A stretch of 64,000 nt of DNA, from assembly GCF_040654195.1 (NCBI RefSeq), contig NZ_JBFAHM010000018.1, positions 62,001 to 126,000 on the forward strand, read 5' to 3'. Positions 42,653-50,636 of the stretch are shown here, one piece after another. Position 1 is the first letter of the stretch; each line of letters opens with the position of its first letter. The position numbers and the translations under genes were made by a program. Source of the DNA: Hamadaea sp013361475 (GTDB lineage Bacteria > Actinomycetota > Actinomycetes > Mycobacteriales > Micromonosporaceae). The notes beneath the pieces were generated by a model, which saw only the letters and a program-made list of their open reading frames with translations, did no database searches and had not been told where the DNA came from.

Positions 42653-43284
42653 TGCCGGCTCGCAGGTGGTTGATCGCCGGGGGCATCGCCTTCGTCATCG
42701 TCGTCGCACTCATGGGCGGGTACGCCGTGGGCCGCGTCGTCACGCCGACGACCCCGTCGGCGACCGCGGCGACGAAGCAGACCCCGGCGGACGACTCACC
42801 GGAGGCGGGTTTCGCCCGGGACATGTCCACGCACCACGCCCAGGCGGTCGAGATGAGCATGATCGCGGCCGCCCGGGCGACCGATCCCGAGGTACGCCAG
42901 CTCGGCTATGACATCGCGCTGACCCAGGAGAACCAGATCGGCCAGATGCAGACCTGGCTCACCTTCTGGGGGCTCAACCCGACCTCGGACCAGCCCGCGA
43001 TGGCCTGGATGCCGGACGGGCAGGCGTCGGTGAAGAACGGCCTGATGCCGGGGATGGCGTCGCAGGACGAGATCCAGCAGCTCCGGGACGCCCAGGGCAA
43101 GCAGGTCGACGTGCTGTTCCTCAAGCTGATCCTGACCCACCACCTGGGCGGCATCCACATGGTCGACGGCCTCCTGGCCGCGTCCAAGAACCCTGAGGTC
43201 GTCTCGCTCGCCGAGAACATGAAGGCGGGTCAGCAGAACGAGCTGACGGTCATCCAGAACCTGCAGAAGAAGATCGGTTCCTGA
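42652..43284 (+). CDS. DUF305 membrane-anchored protein, 210 aa
   Basis: N-terminal helix (WLIAGGIAFVIVVALMGGYAV) anchors a four-helix-bundle ferritin-like DUF305 domain with two His-rich segments: MSTHHAQAVEMS (His61-His62) and LTHHLGGIHMVD. DUF305 proteins are often associated with copper handling; no metal is proven here. It is translated with the DUF3105 gene and followed after 18 bp by a strong terminator. Confidence 0.9.
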   Translation: MPARRWLIAGGIAFVIVVALMGGYAVGRVVTPTTPSATAATKQTPADDSPEAGFARDMSTHHAQAVEMSMIAAARATDPEVRQLGYDIALTQENQIGQMQTWLTFWGLNPTSDQPAMAWMPDGQASVKNGLMPGMASQDEIQQLRDAQGKQVDVLFLKLILTHHLGGIHMVDGLLAASKNPEVVSLAENMKAGQQNELTVIQNLQKKIGS

Positions 43285-43302
43285 TCGGTTCACACAACGA
43301 GA

Positions 43303-43330
43303 AGAGGGGTGTCCATCCGGACACCCCTCT
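43303..43330 (+). terminator. Rho-independent-type terminator of DUF3105-DUF305 operon
   Basis: A perfect 12-bp stem, AGAGGGGTGTCC with GGACACCCCTCT, an ATCC loop and a following TTCGTTTCTC pyrimidine tract. Confidence 0.85.
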
Positions 43331-43333
43331 TTC

Positions 43334-43383
43334 GTTTCTCTGGACCAGCTTCTGTTTCTCTGGACCAGCTTCTCTGGACCAGC
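43334..43383. repeat. 20-bp direct repeat (2.5 copies)
   Basis: The unit GTTTCTCTGGACCAGCTTCT occurs at 43334-43353 and 43354-43373, followed by a partial CTGGACCAGC. It lies between the terminator and the 3' end of the LPXTG gene. Probably a slippage-born duplication. Confidence 0.8.
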
Positions 43384-43398
43384 GGATCGCCTCCGGCG

Positions 43399-44169
43399 TC
43401 AGCTGGTCGCGTCCTCCGTCAGCTCACGGCGACGACGTACGGCCACGAGCGCGATGCCGGCCGCGATCAGGCCGACGGCCGTCAGCACGGTCGCACCCCA
43501 CGCGACGCCGGTCACCGGCAGGCCGCCGGCCGGCGAGGTCGACGGCGACGGGGTCTCACCCGGCTGAGTCGACTCCGAAGTGCCCGGGCTCGGCGTCTCC
43601 GAGGTGCCCGGCGTCGGGGTCGCAGAGTCGGACGGGCGCGGCGACGGGCTCTCGCCGATACCGGCGCAGGTGTGGCTCAGGTTGAACTTCGCCTTCTCCG
43701 CCGGCGTACCGGAGACCACGGCGGAACCGTCGACCAGCGTCCAGCCCGGCTCGGTGAGCAGGTAGGCGTGCTTGTTGCTCTTGCCGCCCGCCTCGCCGAG
43801 GACGCCGAACCAGAACGGGTCGGCGTTGAAGCCCTCGATCTTCGCGGTGACATCGCCATCGGGAGTGCTGAACTTCAGCTCCAGTGACACGAACTCGTCG
43901 CCCGAGTTGTCCGGCAGAATGAAGTGCCAGCCGTCGAGCGTCTCGTCTTCGTCCGCCTTAGCCTTGAGGGCCGGCTCCTCCTTGAACACGTTCTCGAAGA
44001 AGTCGAAGACGTCCTGGCAATCCTGCTGGAACTCGGCAGCCGTCGTCGGGACGTTTCCGTCGTTGATCGGAATCGTCGCCGTGGCGGCCTGCGCCGGCGA
44101 GGCGAACGCCAGACCGGCGAGAGCGGCCGCCGCCGCCGCGAGAGCGACCCGCGCAAGGCGCTGGCGCAT
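43399..44169 (-). CDS. LPXTG-type cell-wall-anchored surface protein, 256 aa
   Basis: Signal peptide (RQRLARVALAAAAAALAGLAFASPAQA), a mature globular domain of about 140 residues with two Cys (QDCQDVF, SHTCAGIG), a Ser/Thr/Pro-rich spacer (TPGTSETPSPGTSES) and the sorting signal LPVTG (217-221) followed by a hydrophobic helix and RRRRE tail. A sortase should link it to peptidoglycan; none is in this window. The globular domain is not recognised. ATG 44169 has GGAGG 5 nt upstream. Confidence 0.88.
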   Translation of the reverse strand: MRQRLARVALAAAAAALAGLAFASPAQAATATIPINDGNVPTTAAEFQQDCQDVFDFFENVFKEEPALKAKADEDETLDGWHFILPDNSGDEFVSLELKFSTPDGDVTAKIEGFNADPFWFGVLGEAGGKSNKHAYLLTEPGWTLVDGSAVVSGTPAEKAKFNLSHTCAGIGESPSPRPSDSATPTPGTSETPSPGTSESTQPGETPSPSTSPAGGLPVTGVAWGATVLTAVGLIAAGIALVAVRRRRELTEDATS

Positions 44170-44354
44170 GAGATCCTCCGAAAGGGAAAGAGGGCATAGT
44201 GAACGCCACATAGTCGCCGCTCAGCAGGTGCTCAGGGATCAGGCGAAAGGTCCCGAGGTCGATCCGCCACCGCGACACGGCTGGTCCGTTCGACTGACGC
44301 CGGTCCCGATTTCGGGCACGCCGGGGACGCCTGGTACTCTTTGTCGGTCACTGA

Positions 44355-44426
44355 GCCCCCGTAGCTCAGGGGATAGAGCACCGCCCTCCGGAGGCGGGGG
44401 CGCAGGTTCGAATCCTGCCGGGGGCA
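44355..44426 (+). tRNA. tRNA-Arg (anticodon CCG)
   Basis: Cloverleaf folds by eye: acceptor GCCCCCG with CGGGGGC and discriminator A, D-arm GCTCAGGGGATAGAGC, anticodon stem CCGCC/GGCGG with loop CTCCGGA, and T-arm GCAGG TTCGAAT CCTGC. The anticodon CCG reads CGG. CCA is not encoded; a CTTTTTC tract follows and may end transcription. Confidence 0.96.
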
Positions 44427-44504
44427 CTTTTTCACTTTCGAGCGACTGCCTGCGATGCGGTCGGCGGGCGTACCCGAATCAGGACCTGCTTCTCGTCAGG
44501 CCCG

Positions 44505-45230
44505 TCACCAGGGCACCGGTCCGTCGTCGTCGAAGAATCCGCCGGTCGGTCCGTCGTCGGGCAGGGTCGCGAGGCGAATGGCGATGGCCGCACCCTGCTG
44601 CGGCGTACGGACGCCACGAAAGCCGTTGAGGTCGGTGGCGGTGTAGCCGGGGCAGCCGGAGTTGATCAGGATGTGCGTGTCGCCCAGTTCCTTGACGTAT
44701 TGGATGGTGAGGGCGTTGAGGAAGGTCTTCGAGGCCAGGTAGGCGGCGGGAACCTGGCCCATGTCGACGCCGGGTGTGGTTTGCAGGGCTAGCGAGCCGA
44801 CGCTGCTGGACATGTTGACGATCCGGGGCGAGGCCGAGGCGCGCAACATGGGCAGCATCGCGTTGGTGACCCGGATGACCCCGATCACGTTGGTTTCGAC
44901 GACGGCTCGCACGGTCGCGGGATCGACCGTGGTCGGTGTCTGTGGCATGCCTCCGGTGATCGCGGCGTTGTTGACCAGGACATCGAGCCCGCCGGCGTGG
45001 CCGGCGATCACTTCGGCCGCCGCGGCCACACTTGCGTCGTCGGTCACGTCGAGCGGTACGCCGAACGCGTCGATCCCGGCCGCGCGCAGCTTCTCCACCG
45101 CGGTGTCGCGGCGCTGCCGATCGCGCGCGCCTACCCCGATACTCCAGCCGAGTGCGCCGAGGCCGGCGGCGATCTCGTAGCCGATGCCCTTGTTCGCGCC
45201 GGTCACCAGCGCGGTCATCTGTTCACTCAC
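44505..45230 (-). CDS. Short-chain dehydrogenase/reductase, carbonyl-reductase-like, 241 aa
   Basis: Classical SDR: cofactor motif TGANKGIG, NNAAI, catalytic Ser in MSSSVGS and YLASK. Homologues are NADPH-dependent carbonyl reductases of broad specificity. The GTG at 45230 has AGGA 8 nt upstream; ATG 45218 would remove four residues. It is divergent from a LysR regulator that probably controls it. The product ends in DDDGPVPW. Confidence 0.9.
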   Translation of the reverse strand: MSEQMTALVTGANKGIGYEIAAGLGALGWSIGVGARDRQRRDTAVEKLRAAGIDAFGVPLDVTDDASVAAAAEVIAGHAGGLDVLVNNAAITGGMPQTPTTVDPATVRAVVETNVIGVIRVTNAMLPMLRASASPRIVNMSSSVGSLALQTTPGVDMGQVPAAYLASKTFLNALTIQYVKELGDTHILINSGCPGYTATDLNGFRGVRTPQQGAAIAIRLATLPDDGPTGGFFDDDGPVPW

Positions 45231-45323
45231 ATCGCCGATCCTGCGGTGGGTCCGAGTGCGGTGTCCAAGACTGATCGGGTGGGCGGCGATACCGCACGGG
45301 TATTGGTCGTGGTCACGGCCCGA

Positions 45324-45335
45324 TAGCATGATCCG
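45324..45335 (+). promoter_or_regulatory. Leaderless -10 box (TAGCAT) of the lysR gene
   Basis: TAGCAT at 45324-45329, a 6-nt spacer, then GTG 45336. The 105-bp divergent region should also hold the LysR binding site for the SDR gene, but I could not single out a T-N11-A palindrome. Confidence 0.5.
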
Positions 45336-46175
45336 GTGGAGACGCGGGAGCTGCGATACTTCGTCGCCGTCGCCGAGGAGTTGCACTTCGGGCGGGCGGC
45401 TCGACGGCTCGCGATCGCGCAACCACCGTTGTCGCGAGCCATCCAGCAGCTCGAACGGCGGCTCGGGGTCGTCCTGCTGCACCGCACCGCTCGCGCCATC
45501 GCCTTGACCGAGGCTGGGGCGGTGCTGCTGCGGGAGGCCCGGACGGCGCTCGACGCGGTCGAAGCCGCCGAGCGGCGAACCCGCCGTGCCGCGGCCGACC
45601 AGCCGCGGGTGGTGCTGGCCACCAAGGCCGGCGCGTCCAGCGAACTGCTGGCGAAGCTGCTGCACGCGTACGCCGCCGAACCGGGCGCCGTGGCAGTCGA
45701 GGTGATGCTGTGCGCGCCGGGCCAGCCGGAGAGTCTGCTGCGTGACGGGCGTGCCGACGTTGCTCTGCTTCACCGGCCTTACGACACGACAGCCGGATTC
45801 GACACCGAGGATCTGCTTACTGAACAGCAGGTCGTGGTCCTGCCCGCGGGTCATCCCCTCGCCAATCGGGCGTCTGTGCCGTTGGCCGAGGTCAGCACCC
45901 TGGCGGACCTGCCCCTGCCGCGCTGGCCCGGACGGGATGGCAGCTATCAGGACGGCCCCGGCCCGCAGGTGCGCGACCACACCCAGCTATTCCAGCTGAT
46001 CTCGCTGGGACTGGCCTGTGCGCTCGTGCCCGAGTCGCTGCGAACCCAGCTACGCGACCATCATGCCGTCGTGCCCGTGCCCGACGCGCCGGCCGTCACG
46101 ACCGTCATCGCTTGGCCGCCGCACAGCAGATCCAAAGCCGTCGCCGACCTCGTCTACACCGCGACGCGTCTCTGA
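45336..46175 (+). CDS. LysR-family transcriptional regulator, 279 aa
   Basis: N-terminal winged helix-turn-helix (about 1-60, ELHFGRAARRLAIAQPPLSRAIQQLERRLG) and a substrate-binding domain from about residue 90. It belongs to the group linked to divergent SDR reductases. Autoregulation and activation of the reductase in response to a small molecule is the usual arrangement. Confidence 0.92.
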   Translation: METRELRYFVAVAEELHFGRAARRLAIAQPPLSRAIQQLERRLGVVLLHRTARAIALTEAGAVLLREARTALDAVEAAERRTRRAAADQPRVVLATKAGASSELLAKLLHAYAAEPGAVAVEVMLCAPGQPESLLRDGRADVALLHRPYDTTAGFDTEDLLTEQQVVVLPAGHPLANRASVPLAEVSTLADLPLPRWPGRDGSYQDGPGPQVRDHTQLFQLISLGLACALVPESLRTQLRDHHAVVPVPDAPAVTTVIAWPPHSRSKAVADLVYTATRL

Positions 46176-46304
46176 CCGAGCCCTCTGTTCGCCGACCGTA
46201 TCGGTGTTTGTCCGTCCGCCGAGTACGCTGCCGGCCACCGATGCCGGCACGCCCTATGGCCTGCGACATCACTTGAACACCTGTCATGCGCAGAGGGGCT
46301 GGAC

Positions 46305-46979
46305 ATGGACTACGGCACTCGCGACGAGATGCTCGGCCACCTGGCGCAGGCGGTCGGATCCGTCGACGTCGCACATCCGACGCGGGTCGCCGTCGACGGA
46401 CCACCCGCCGCCGGCAAGACGACGCTGGCCGACGAGCTGGCCGTCCTCTTGCGCAGCCGGGGCCATCGCGTCATCCGTGCGACGATCGACGATTTCGTCT
46501 TCCCCCGGGCACAGCGTTATCCGCGCGCCGAGTTTTCAGCCGAAAGCTGCTACTTCGATGCCCACGACTATGACGCACTGAAACGGGTTCTCCTCGATCC
46601 ACTCGGCCCGGGGGGAGATCGTCGCTTCCAACCCGCGATCTACGACCGCACCACGGACACGGCCCTTTCCGCGCCGGTCGCGACCGCTTCAGCCGACGCC
46701 GTGCTGGTCTTCGACGGCGTGTTCCTTCTGCGCCCCGACCTGATTGATCGGTGGGACGTACGCGTCTTCGTGTCCACCTCGCCCGAGAAGACCGTGGATC
46801 GGGCCGTGATCCGGGAGCGCTCGGTGTCCTCGCGGGCCGAGGTCGAACGGCGCTGGCGCGAGCGGTACCTTCCCGCCCAGCAGCTCTACTTCGCCACGGC
46901 CCGGCCGACCGAGTACGCCGACATCGTCGTGCACAACGACGAGCCCGAGCGGCCGGCCTGGGCGATCCGACCGCGCTGA
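46305..46979 (+). CDS. Uridine-kinase-like P-loop kinase, 224 aa
   Basis: P-loop DGPPAAGKTT (31-40), then DDFVFPRAQRYPRAEFSAESCYFDAHDYDAL and a lid region with RERSVSSRAEVERRWRERYLPAQQLYF. This is the uridine kinase / phosphoribulokinase-like fold common in actinobacteria. The substrate is not determined. The ATG has GAGGGG about 8 nt upstream. Stands alone. Confidence 0.8.
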   Translation: MDYGTRDEMLGHLAQAVGSVDVAHPTRVAVDGPPAAGKTTLADELAVLLRSRGHRVIRATIDDFVFPRAQRYPRAEFSAESCYFDAHDYDALKRVLLDPLGPGGDRRFQPAIYDRTTDTALSAPVATASADAVLVFDGVFLLRPDLIDRWDVRVFVSTSPEKTVDRAVIRERSVSSRAEVERRWRERYLPAQQLYFATARPTEYADIVVHNDEPERPAWAIRPR

Positions 46980-47103
46980 CCCGCGCTCACCAGCTGAGCA
47001 GCAGTTGAACACGGTGCCGTCCTTGATCCACTTTGCTAGCGTGCGGGGCGGCGAGGGGGTTCCCGACCCTCGTCGGCATATGTTTCTCGATCCGAGGAGA
47101 CTC

Positions 47104-47676
47104 ATGTCTTCAACGCACCCCCTCCGCCGTCTGCTTCGCCGGGCTGGCGCCCCTGCCCTGGGCGCGGCGCTGGCCCTCGGCGTGACCCTCACCATGGCCA
47201 CTCCGGCCGCGGCGAACGGTTCCTACAGCGGCCGGGCGTACGTCTACGGCGCCGGCGTGGTGAGCGACGACTTCAACGATGAAGGCGTCGTCAACGTCGC
47301 GACGAACCGGCTGACCAACGCCACCTGCCTGTGGCAGACGATTCTGTGGGCGAGCGGCTATCTGCCGTCGTCCGGCATCGACGGCGCGTTCGGCGACCAG
47401 ACGGATGCCGCGACCCGCAACTTCCAGCGCGACCGCGGCCTGGTGGTGGACGGCTCCGCCGGGAAGGCCAGCTGGGCCAAGGCCGGCGACCGGATCTCGC
47501 AGCGGGACAACCAGAGCGGGTGGCTGTACATCGTGTTCGACGGCACGGCCGGCGCTCGCAGCGCGTACAGCTCGCACGACTTCGTCCTGCAGCGCTCGCC
47601 GGACGGCAACTACCGGTTCTACCCGCCGAGCGGCGGTCCTTACTGGGCGGGCTACAACTCCCGTACCTGCTCCTGA
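47104..47676 (+). CDS. Secreted peptidoglycan-binding-domain protein, 190 aa
   Basis: Signal peptide (RRLLRRAGAPALGAALALGVTLTMATPAAA) followed by a PG_binding_1 domain: NATCLWQTILWASGYLPSSGIDGAFGDQTDAATRNFQRDRGLVVDG. The C-terminus (HDFVLQRSPDGNYRFYPPSGGPYWAGYNSRTC) is not recognised. It probably binds cell-wall peptidoglycan outside the cell. ATG 47104 has GAGGAG 6 nt upstream; earlier in-frame starts would spoil the signal peptide. Confidence 0.87.
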   Translation: MSSTHPLRRLLRRAGAPALGAALALGVTLTMATPAAANGSYSGRAYVYGAGVVSDDFNDEGVVNVATNRLTNATCLWQTILWASGYLPSSGIDGAFGDQTDAATRNFQRDRGLVVDGSAGKASWAKAGDRISQRDNQSGWLYIVFDGTAGARSAYSSHDFVLQRSPDGNYRFYPPSGGPYWAGYNSRTCS

Positions 47677-47682
47677 GCGAAC

Positions 47683-47713
47683 GGCCCCCGGCGGCGTACT
47701 CCCGCCGGGGGCC
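47683..47713 (+). terminator. Terminator of peptidoglycan-binding gene
   Basis: A perfect 12-bp stem, GGCCCCCGGCGG with CCGCCGGGGGCC, and a 7-nt loop, starting 7 bp after the stop codon. Confidence 0.85.
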
Positions 47714-47805
47714 TTCCCGGGCGATATTCGGCAAACGGCCTGACGCGCGCCCGCCCGGAGCTACCGTGAAGCTGACCTGCCCGGCGAGGACGGTAGGTAG
47801 GCAGC

Positions 47806-49635
47806 ATGCTTGATCTCGATCCGCCGTTCCGCGGGCTGGTCCAGCCCGACGGCTATCCACGGCTGGAAGACCTCGGCCTGATCGGCGACGGCGCGACTGC
47901 GGCACTGGTCGGGCTGGACGGCACCGTGCACTGGTTGTGCGTTCCTGAGTTCGATTCGCCGCCCGTGTTCGGGTCGCTGCTCGATCGGGAGCGCGGCGGA
48001 TCGTTCGGCCTGACCGCGCGGGAGTTGGTGGACGCGCGCCAGCGCTACGAGACCGACACCGGCGTGCTGATCACCGAACTGCGTACGCGGAGCGGCCTGC
48101 TGCGGATCAGTGACGCGCTGGTGTTGCGGGCCGGCGCCGACTTGAGCGACGACGTGCCCGGCGGCCGGTCCGAATTGGTCCGGTCGGCCGTGGTGGTCGA
48201 CGGCAGCGTAGCGGTGGACCTCGAACTGCGTCCCCGGGGCGACGCGGAGGTGCGTCCCGCCCTGGACGGGGTCGAGGTGCTGATCGCCGACCGGCCGGAT
48301 CTGCGGCTGCATCTGCGGGCCGACCGGCCGCTGACCGGACTGCGCAGCCACTTCGACCTTCAGCAGGGCGAGCATCTCGATGTCGTGCTGAGCTGGGGCC
48401 GCTTTCGACGGCACCACCGCTTCGACGCCGCCGAGATGCTGCGCGCCACCAGCCAGTCGTGGCGGCAGTGGATGGGCCGCTTCCAGTACGCCGGTCCGCA
48501 GGAGCAGCTGGTCCGGCGATCGGCGATCACGTTGAAGATGTGCGACCACTGGACGAGTGGGTCGCTCGTCGCCGCGCCGACGTCGTCGTTGCCCGCCCCG
48601 ATCGGGGGGCCGCGGAACTGGGACTACCGCTACGTCTGGATCCGGGACGCCGCTTTCAGCGTCTTCGCCTTGCGGCGTATCGGCTTCGACAGCGAGGCGG
48701 ACGCGTTCCTTGGCTGGGTGCTGGACGCGTTCGAGCGCAGCCGCCATCCACGCATCATGTACACGATCGACGGCGGGCTGGTGCCCGACGAGGTGGAGGA
48801 CGCCGAGCTCGAAGGCTATCGGCGGTCGGCTCCGGTGCGGTGGGGCAACGGCGCGGCCGATCAACGCCAGCACGACGTGTACGGCGAAGTGCTCGATTGT
48901 GCGTACCAGTGGGTCAGAGGCGGCGGGCGCATCGAGCCGGCGCTGTGGTCGAGCCTGGCCGGTCTCGCGGACGCCGCGGAGACCGCGTGGCGGCAGCCGG
49001 ACCAGGGCATCTGGGAGGTCCGCAGCGAGGGCCGGGTGTTCACCTATTCGACCGCGTTGTGTCAGGTGGCGCTGGACCGGGCGGCGGTGCTCGCCGACCG
49101 GTACGCCTTGCCGGGGCCGGTCGCACGCTGGCGAGCGGCGGCGGACCGGCTGCGGGACATGATCCTCGACCGGGCCTGGAACGAGGAGGCCAAGACCCTG
49201 AGCGAGCACCTCGACGGCGGCGACAGCCTGGACGCGAGTCTGCTGGCTCTGCCGTTGCGGCGGGTCGTGCCGGTGGACCATCCGAAGATGGTCGCCACGA
49301 CCGAGGCGGTGGCTCAGCGGTTGTCCGCCGGGAACGGCCTGCTCTACCGGTACCTGCACGAGCAGTCCCCCGACGGCATCGCGGGCGACGAGGGAGCCTT
49401 CCTGCTGTGCAGCTTCTGGCTGGTGGACAACCTGGCCGGGCAGGGGCGGCTCGACGAAGCCGAGGAGCTGTACGCGTCGCTGTGCGACCGGGCCAGCCCG
49501 CTGGGCCTGCTGCCCGAGCAGATCGATCCGACGACGAACGGCTTCATCGGCAACTTCCCGCAGGCGTTCAGCCACATCGGGGTGATCGCCGGGGCGGTGA
49601 CCCTCGCCCGCGCCCGCGCGACCCGGCGCGCTTGA
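47806..49635 (+). CDS. GH15-family glucosidase (trehalase/glucoamylase type), 609 aa
   Basis: Cytoplasmic; no signal peptide. The GH15 (alpha/alpha)6-barrel is seen from GGPRNWDYRYVWIRDAAFSVFALRRIG, with QRQHDVYGEVLDCAYQWV supplying a catalytic acid region and LPEQIDPTTNGFIGNFPQAFSHIG the second catalytic Glu. The N-terminal 230 residues form the beta-domain found in actinobacterial alpha,alpha-trehalases. Trehalose or maltooligosaccharide hydrolysis is likely; which one is not decidable here. Confidence 0.92.
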   Translation: MLDLDPPFRGLVQPDGYPRLEDLGLIGDGATAALVGLDGTVHWLCVPEFDSPPVFGSLLDRERGGSFGLTARELVDARQRYETDTGVLITELRTRSGLLRISDALVLRAGADLSDDVPGGRSELVRSAVVVDGSVAVDLELRPRGDAEVRPALDGVEVLIADRPDLRLHLRADRPLTGLRSHFDLQQGEHLDVVLSWGRFRRHHRFDAAEMLRATSQSWRQWMGRFQYAGPQEQLVRRSAITLKMCDHWTSGSLVAAPTSSLPAPIGGPRNWDYRYVWIRDAAFSVFALRRIGFDSEADAFLGWVLDAFERSRHPRIMYTIDGGLVPDEVEDAELEGYRRSAPVRWGNGAADQRQHDVYGEVLDCAYQWVRGGGRIEPALWSSLAGLADAAETAWRQPDQGIWEVRSEGRVFTYSTALCQVALDRAAVLADRYALPGPVARWRAAADRLRDMILDRAWNEEAKTLSEHLDGGDSLDASLLALPLRRVVPVDHPKMVATTEAVAQRLSAGNGLLYRYLHEQSPDGIAGDEGAFLLCSFWLVDNLAGQGRLDEAEELYASLCDRASPLGLLPEQIDPTTNGFIGNFPQAFSHIGVIAGAVTLARARATRRA

Positions 49636-49647
49636 CGGACCCGCCGA

Positions 49648-49712
49648 GCGCTGGATCACGGTTCTCGGTCGAATCATGCTCCAAGATTCGACCGAGAACC
49701 CTGATCCAGCGC
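49648..49712. repeat. Dispersed palindromic element, copy 3 (65 bp)
   Basis: Thirty-one-nt arms around a CTC loop with two mismatches (ATCACGG against ATCAGGG, and CATG against CTTG). It starts 13 bp after the GH15 stop and merges into the 30-bp tandem repeat through its last 12 bp, CTGATCCAGCGC. Confidence 0.92.
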
Positions 49713-49808
49713 CCAAAGAGGCGCAGCCGCCTGATCCAGCGCCCAAAGAGGCGCAGCCGCCTGATCCAGCGCCCAAAGTGGCGCAGCCGCCAGATCCAGC
49801 GCCCAAAG
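49701..49808. repeat. 30-bp tandem repeat, 3.6 copies, derived from the palindrome end
   Basis: Units start CTGATCCAGCGCCCAAAGAG and end GCGCAGCCGC, at 49701, 49731, 49761 and (partial, CAGATCC variant) 49791. The first two units are identical; later ones have single changes. Each unit begins with the right terminal 12 bp of the adjacent palindrome. It fills the gap between two convergent genes. Confidence 0.93.
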
Positions 49809-49820
49809 GCGCCCAAAAAG

Positions 49821-50636
49821 CTAACGGCCGTGTCGCCGGACCATGCCCGCCGCGAGCGGCGCACCGTCCAGGTCTCCGGCGGCGATCCGCTCACGGATCG
49901 TCTTGCGCACCATGGCCGCCGCCACCGCCGGGAAGTGCCGGGCCACTGCCATCTCGAAGCGTCCGCGCCGGGTCGTGGCGACGTCGCGTAGCGGCTTCGC
50001 CGAGGTGGCGCTGCGGACGATCGCATCGATCACGCCCGACGCCGGCTCGTAGCGGGAGACGCCGTCGAGCGACAGACCGGCTTGGGCCGACGCGTCGTGG
50101 ATCGGCGACGCGACCATGCTCGGATAGACCACCGTCACGCCGATGTGCGTACCGACCTCGAGGCGGAGCGCGTCGGCGTAGGCGGCGAGGGCGCGCTTGC
50201 TGACCCCGTAGGCGGCTGCCAGCGGCAACGGGAGCACCGCCATCCGGCTCGACACGAAGATCACCCGCCCCCGGGCCGCCTCCAGCGCCGGGATCGCCGC
50301 GGCCGTGGTGTTCCAGGACGCGATCAGGTTCACCTCGAGCTGCTGCCGCGCCGCCGCGCTGGGGGCGTACTCGGCCGGGGCCGGGCCGCCGACGCCCGCG
50401 TTGTTGATCAGAAGGTCCAGACCGCCGAGGTCCGCGACGCCCCGGTCCACTGCCGCCGCTGCGGCATCGTGATCGGTCAGGTCACACCCATGAATTTGTA
50501 CGCCGCCGGCCGTGCCCGAGTGCAGATCGAGGCCGACGACCCGAGCACCATCCGCGGTGAACCTCGCACAGAGCAGTCGGCCGAACGTGCCGGCCGCGCC
50601 GGTGACGATCACGCGGCGTCCGGAGAGCGTGGTCAT
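49821..50636 (-). CDS. Short-chain dehydrogenase/reductase, 271 aa
   Basis: Classical SDR: TGAAGTFG cofactor loop, NNAGVGG, catalytic Ser in FVSSRM and YGVSK. C-terminal extension with a basic stretch. It overlaps the monooxygenase gene by 4 bp (ATGA), so the two form an operon that probably oxidises and then reduces or dehydrogenates the same lipophilic substrate. Confidence 0.9.
   Translation of the reverse strand: MTTLSGRRVIVTGAAGTFGRLLCARFTADGARVVGLDLHSGTAGGVQIHGCDLTDHDAAAAAVDRGVADLGGLDLLINNAGVGGPAPAEYAPSAAARQQLEVNLIASWNTTAAAIPALEAARGRVIFVSSRMAVLPLPLAAAYGVSKRALAAYADALRLEVGTHIGVTVVYPSMVASPIHDASAQAGLSLDGVSRYEPASGVIDAIVRSATSAKPLRDVATTRRGRFEMAVARHFPAVAAAMVRKTIRERIAAGDLDGAPLAAGMVRRHGR

Noticed and set aside
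47761..49806. Antisense frame of 681 codons opposite the GH15 gene, with repeats in its first residues
   Set aside because: The repeated peptide comes from the 30-bp tandem array; the remainder is a shadow of the GH15 gene.
49701..49808. Possible CRISPR array (30-bp repeats)
   Set aside because: Repeats are directly contiguous with no spacers, and no cas genes are nearby; it is a plain tandem repeat.
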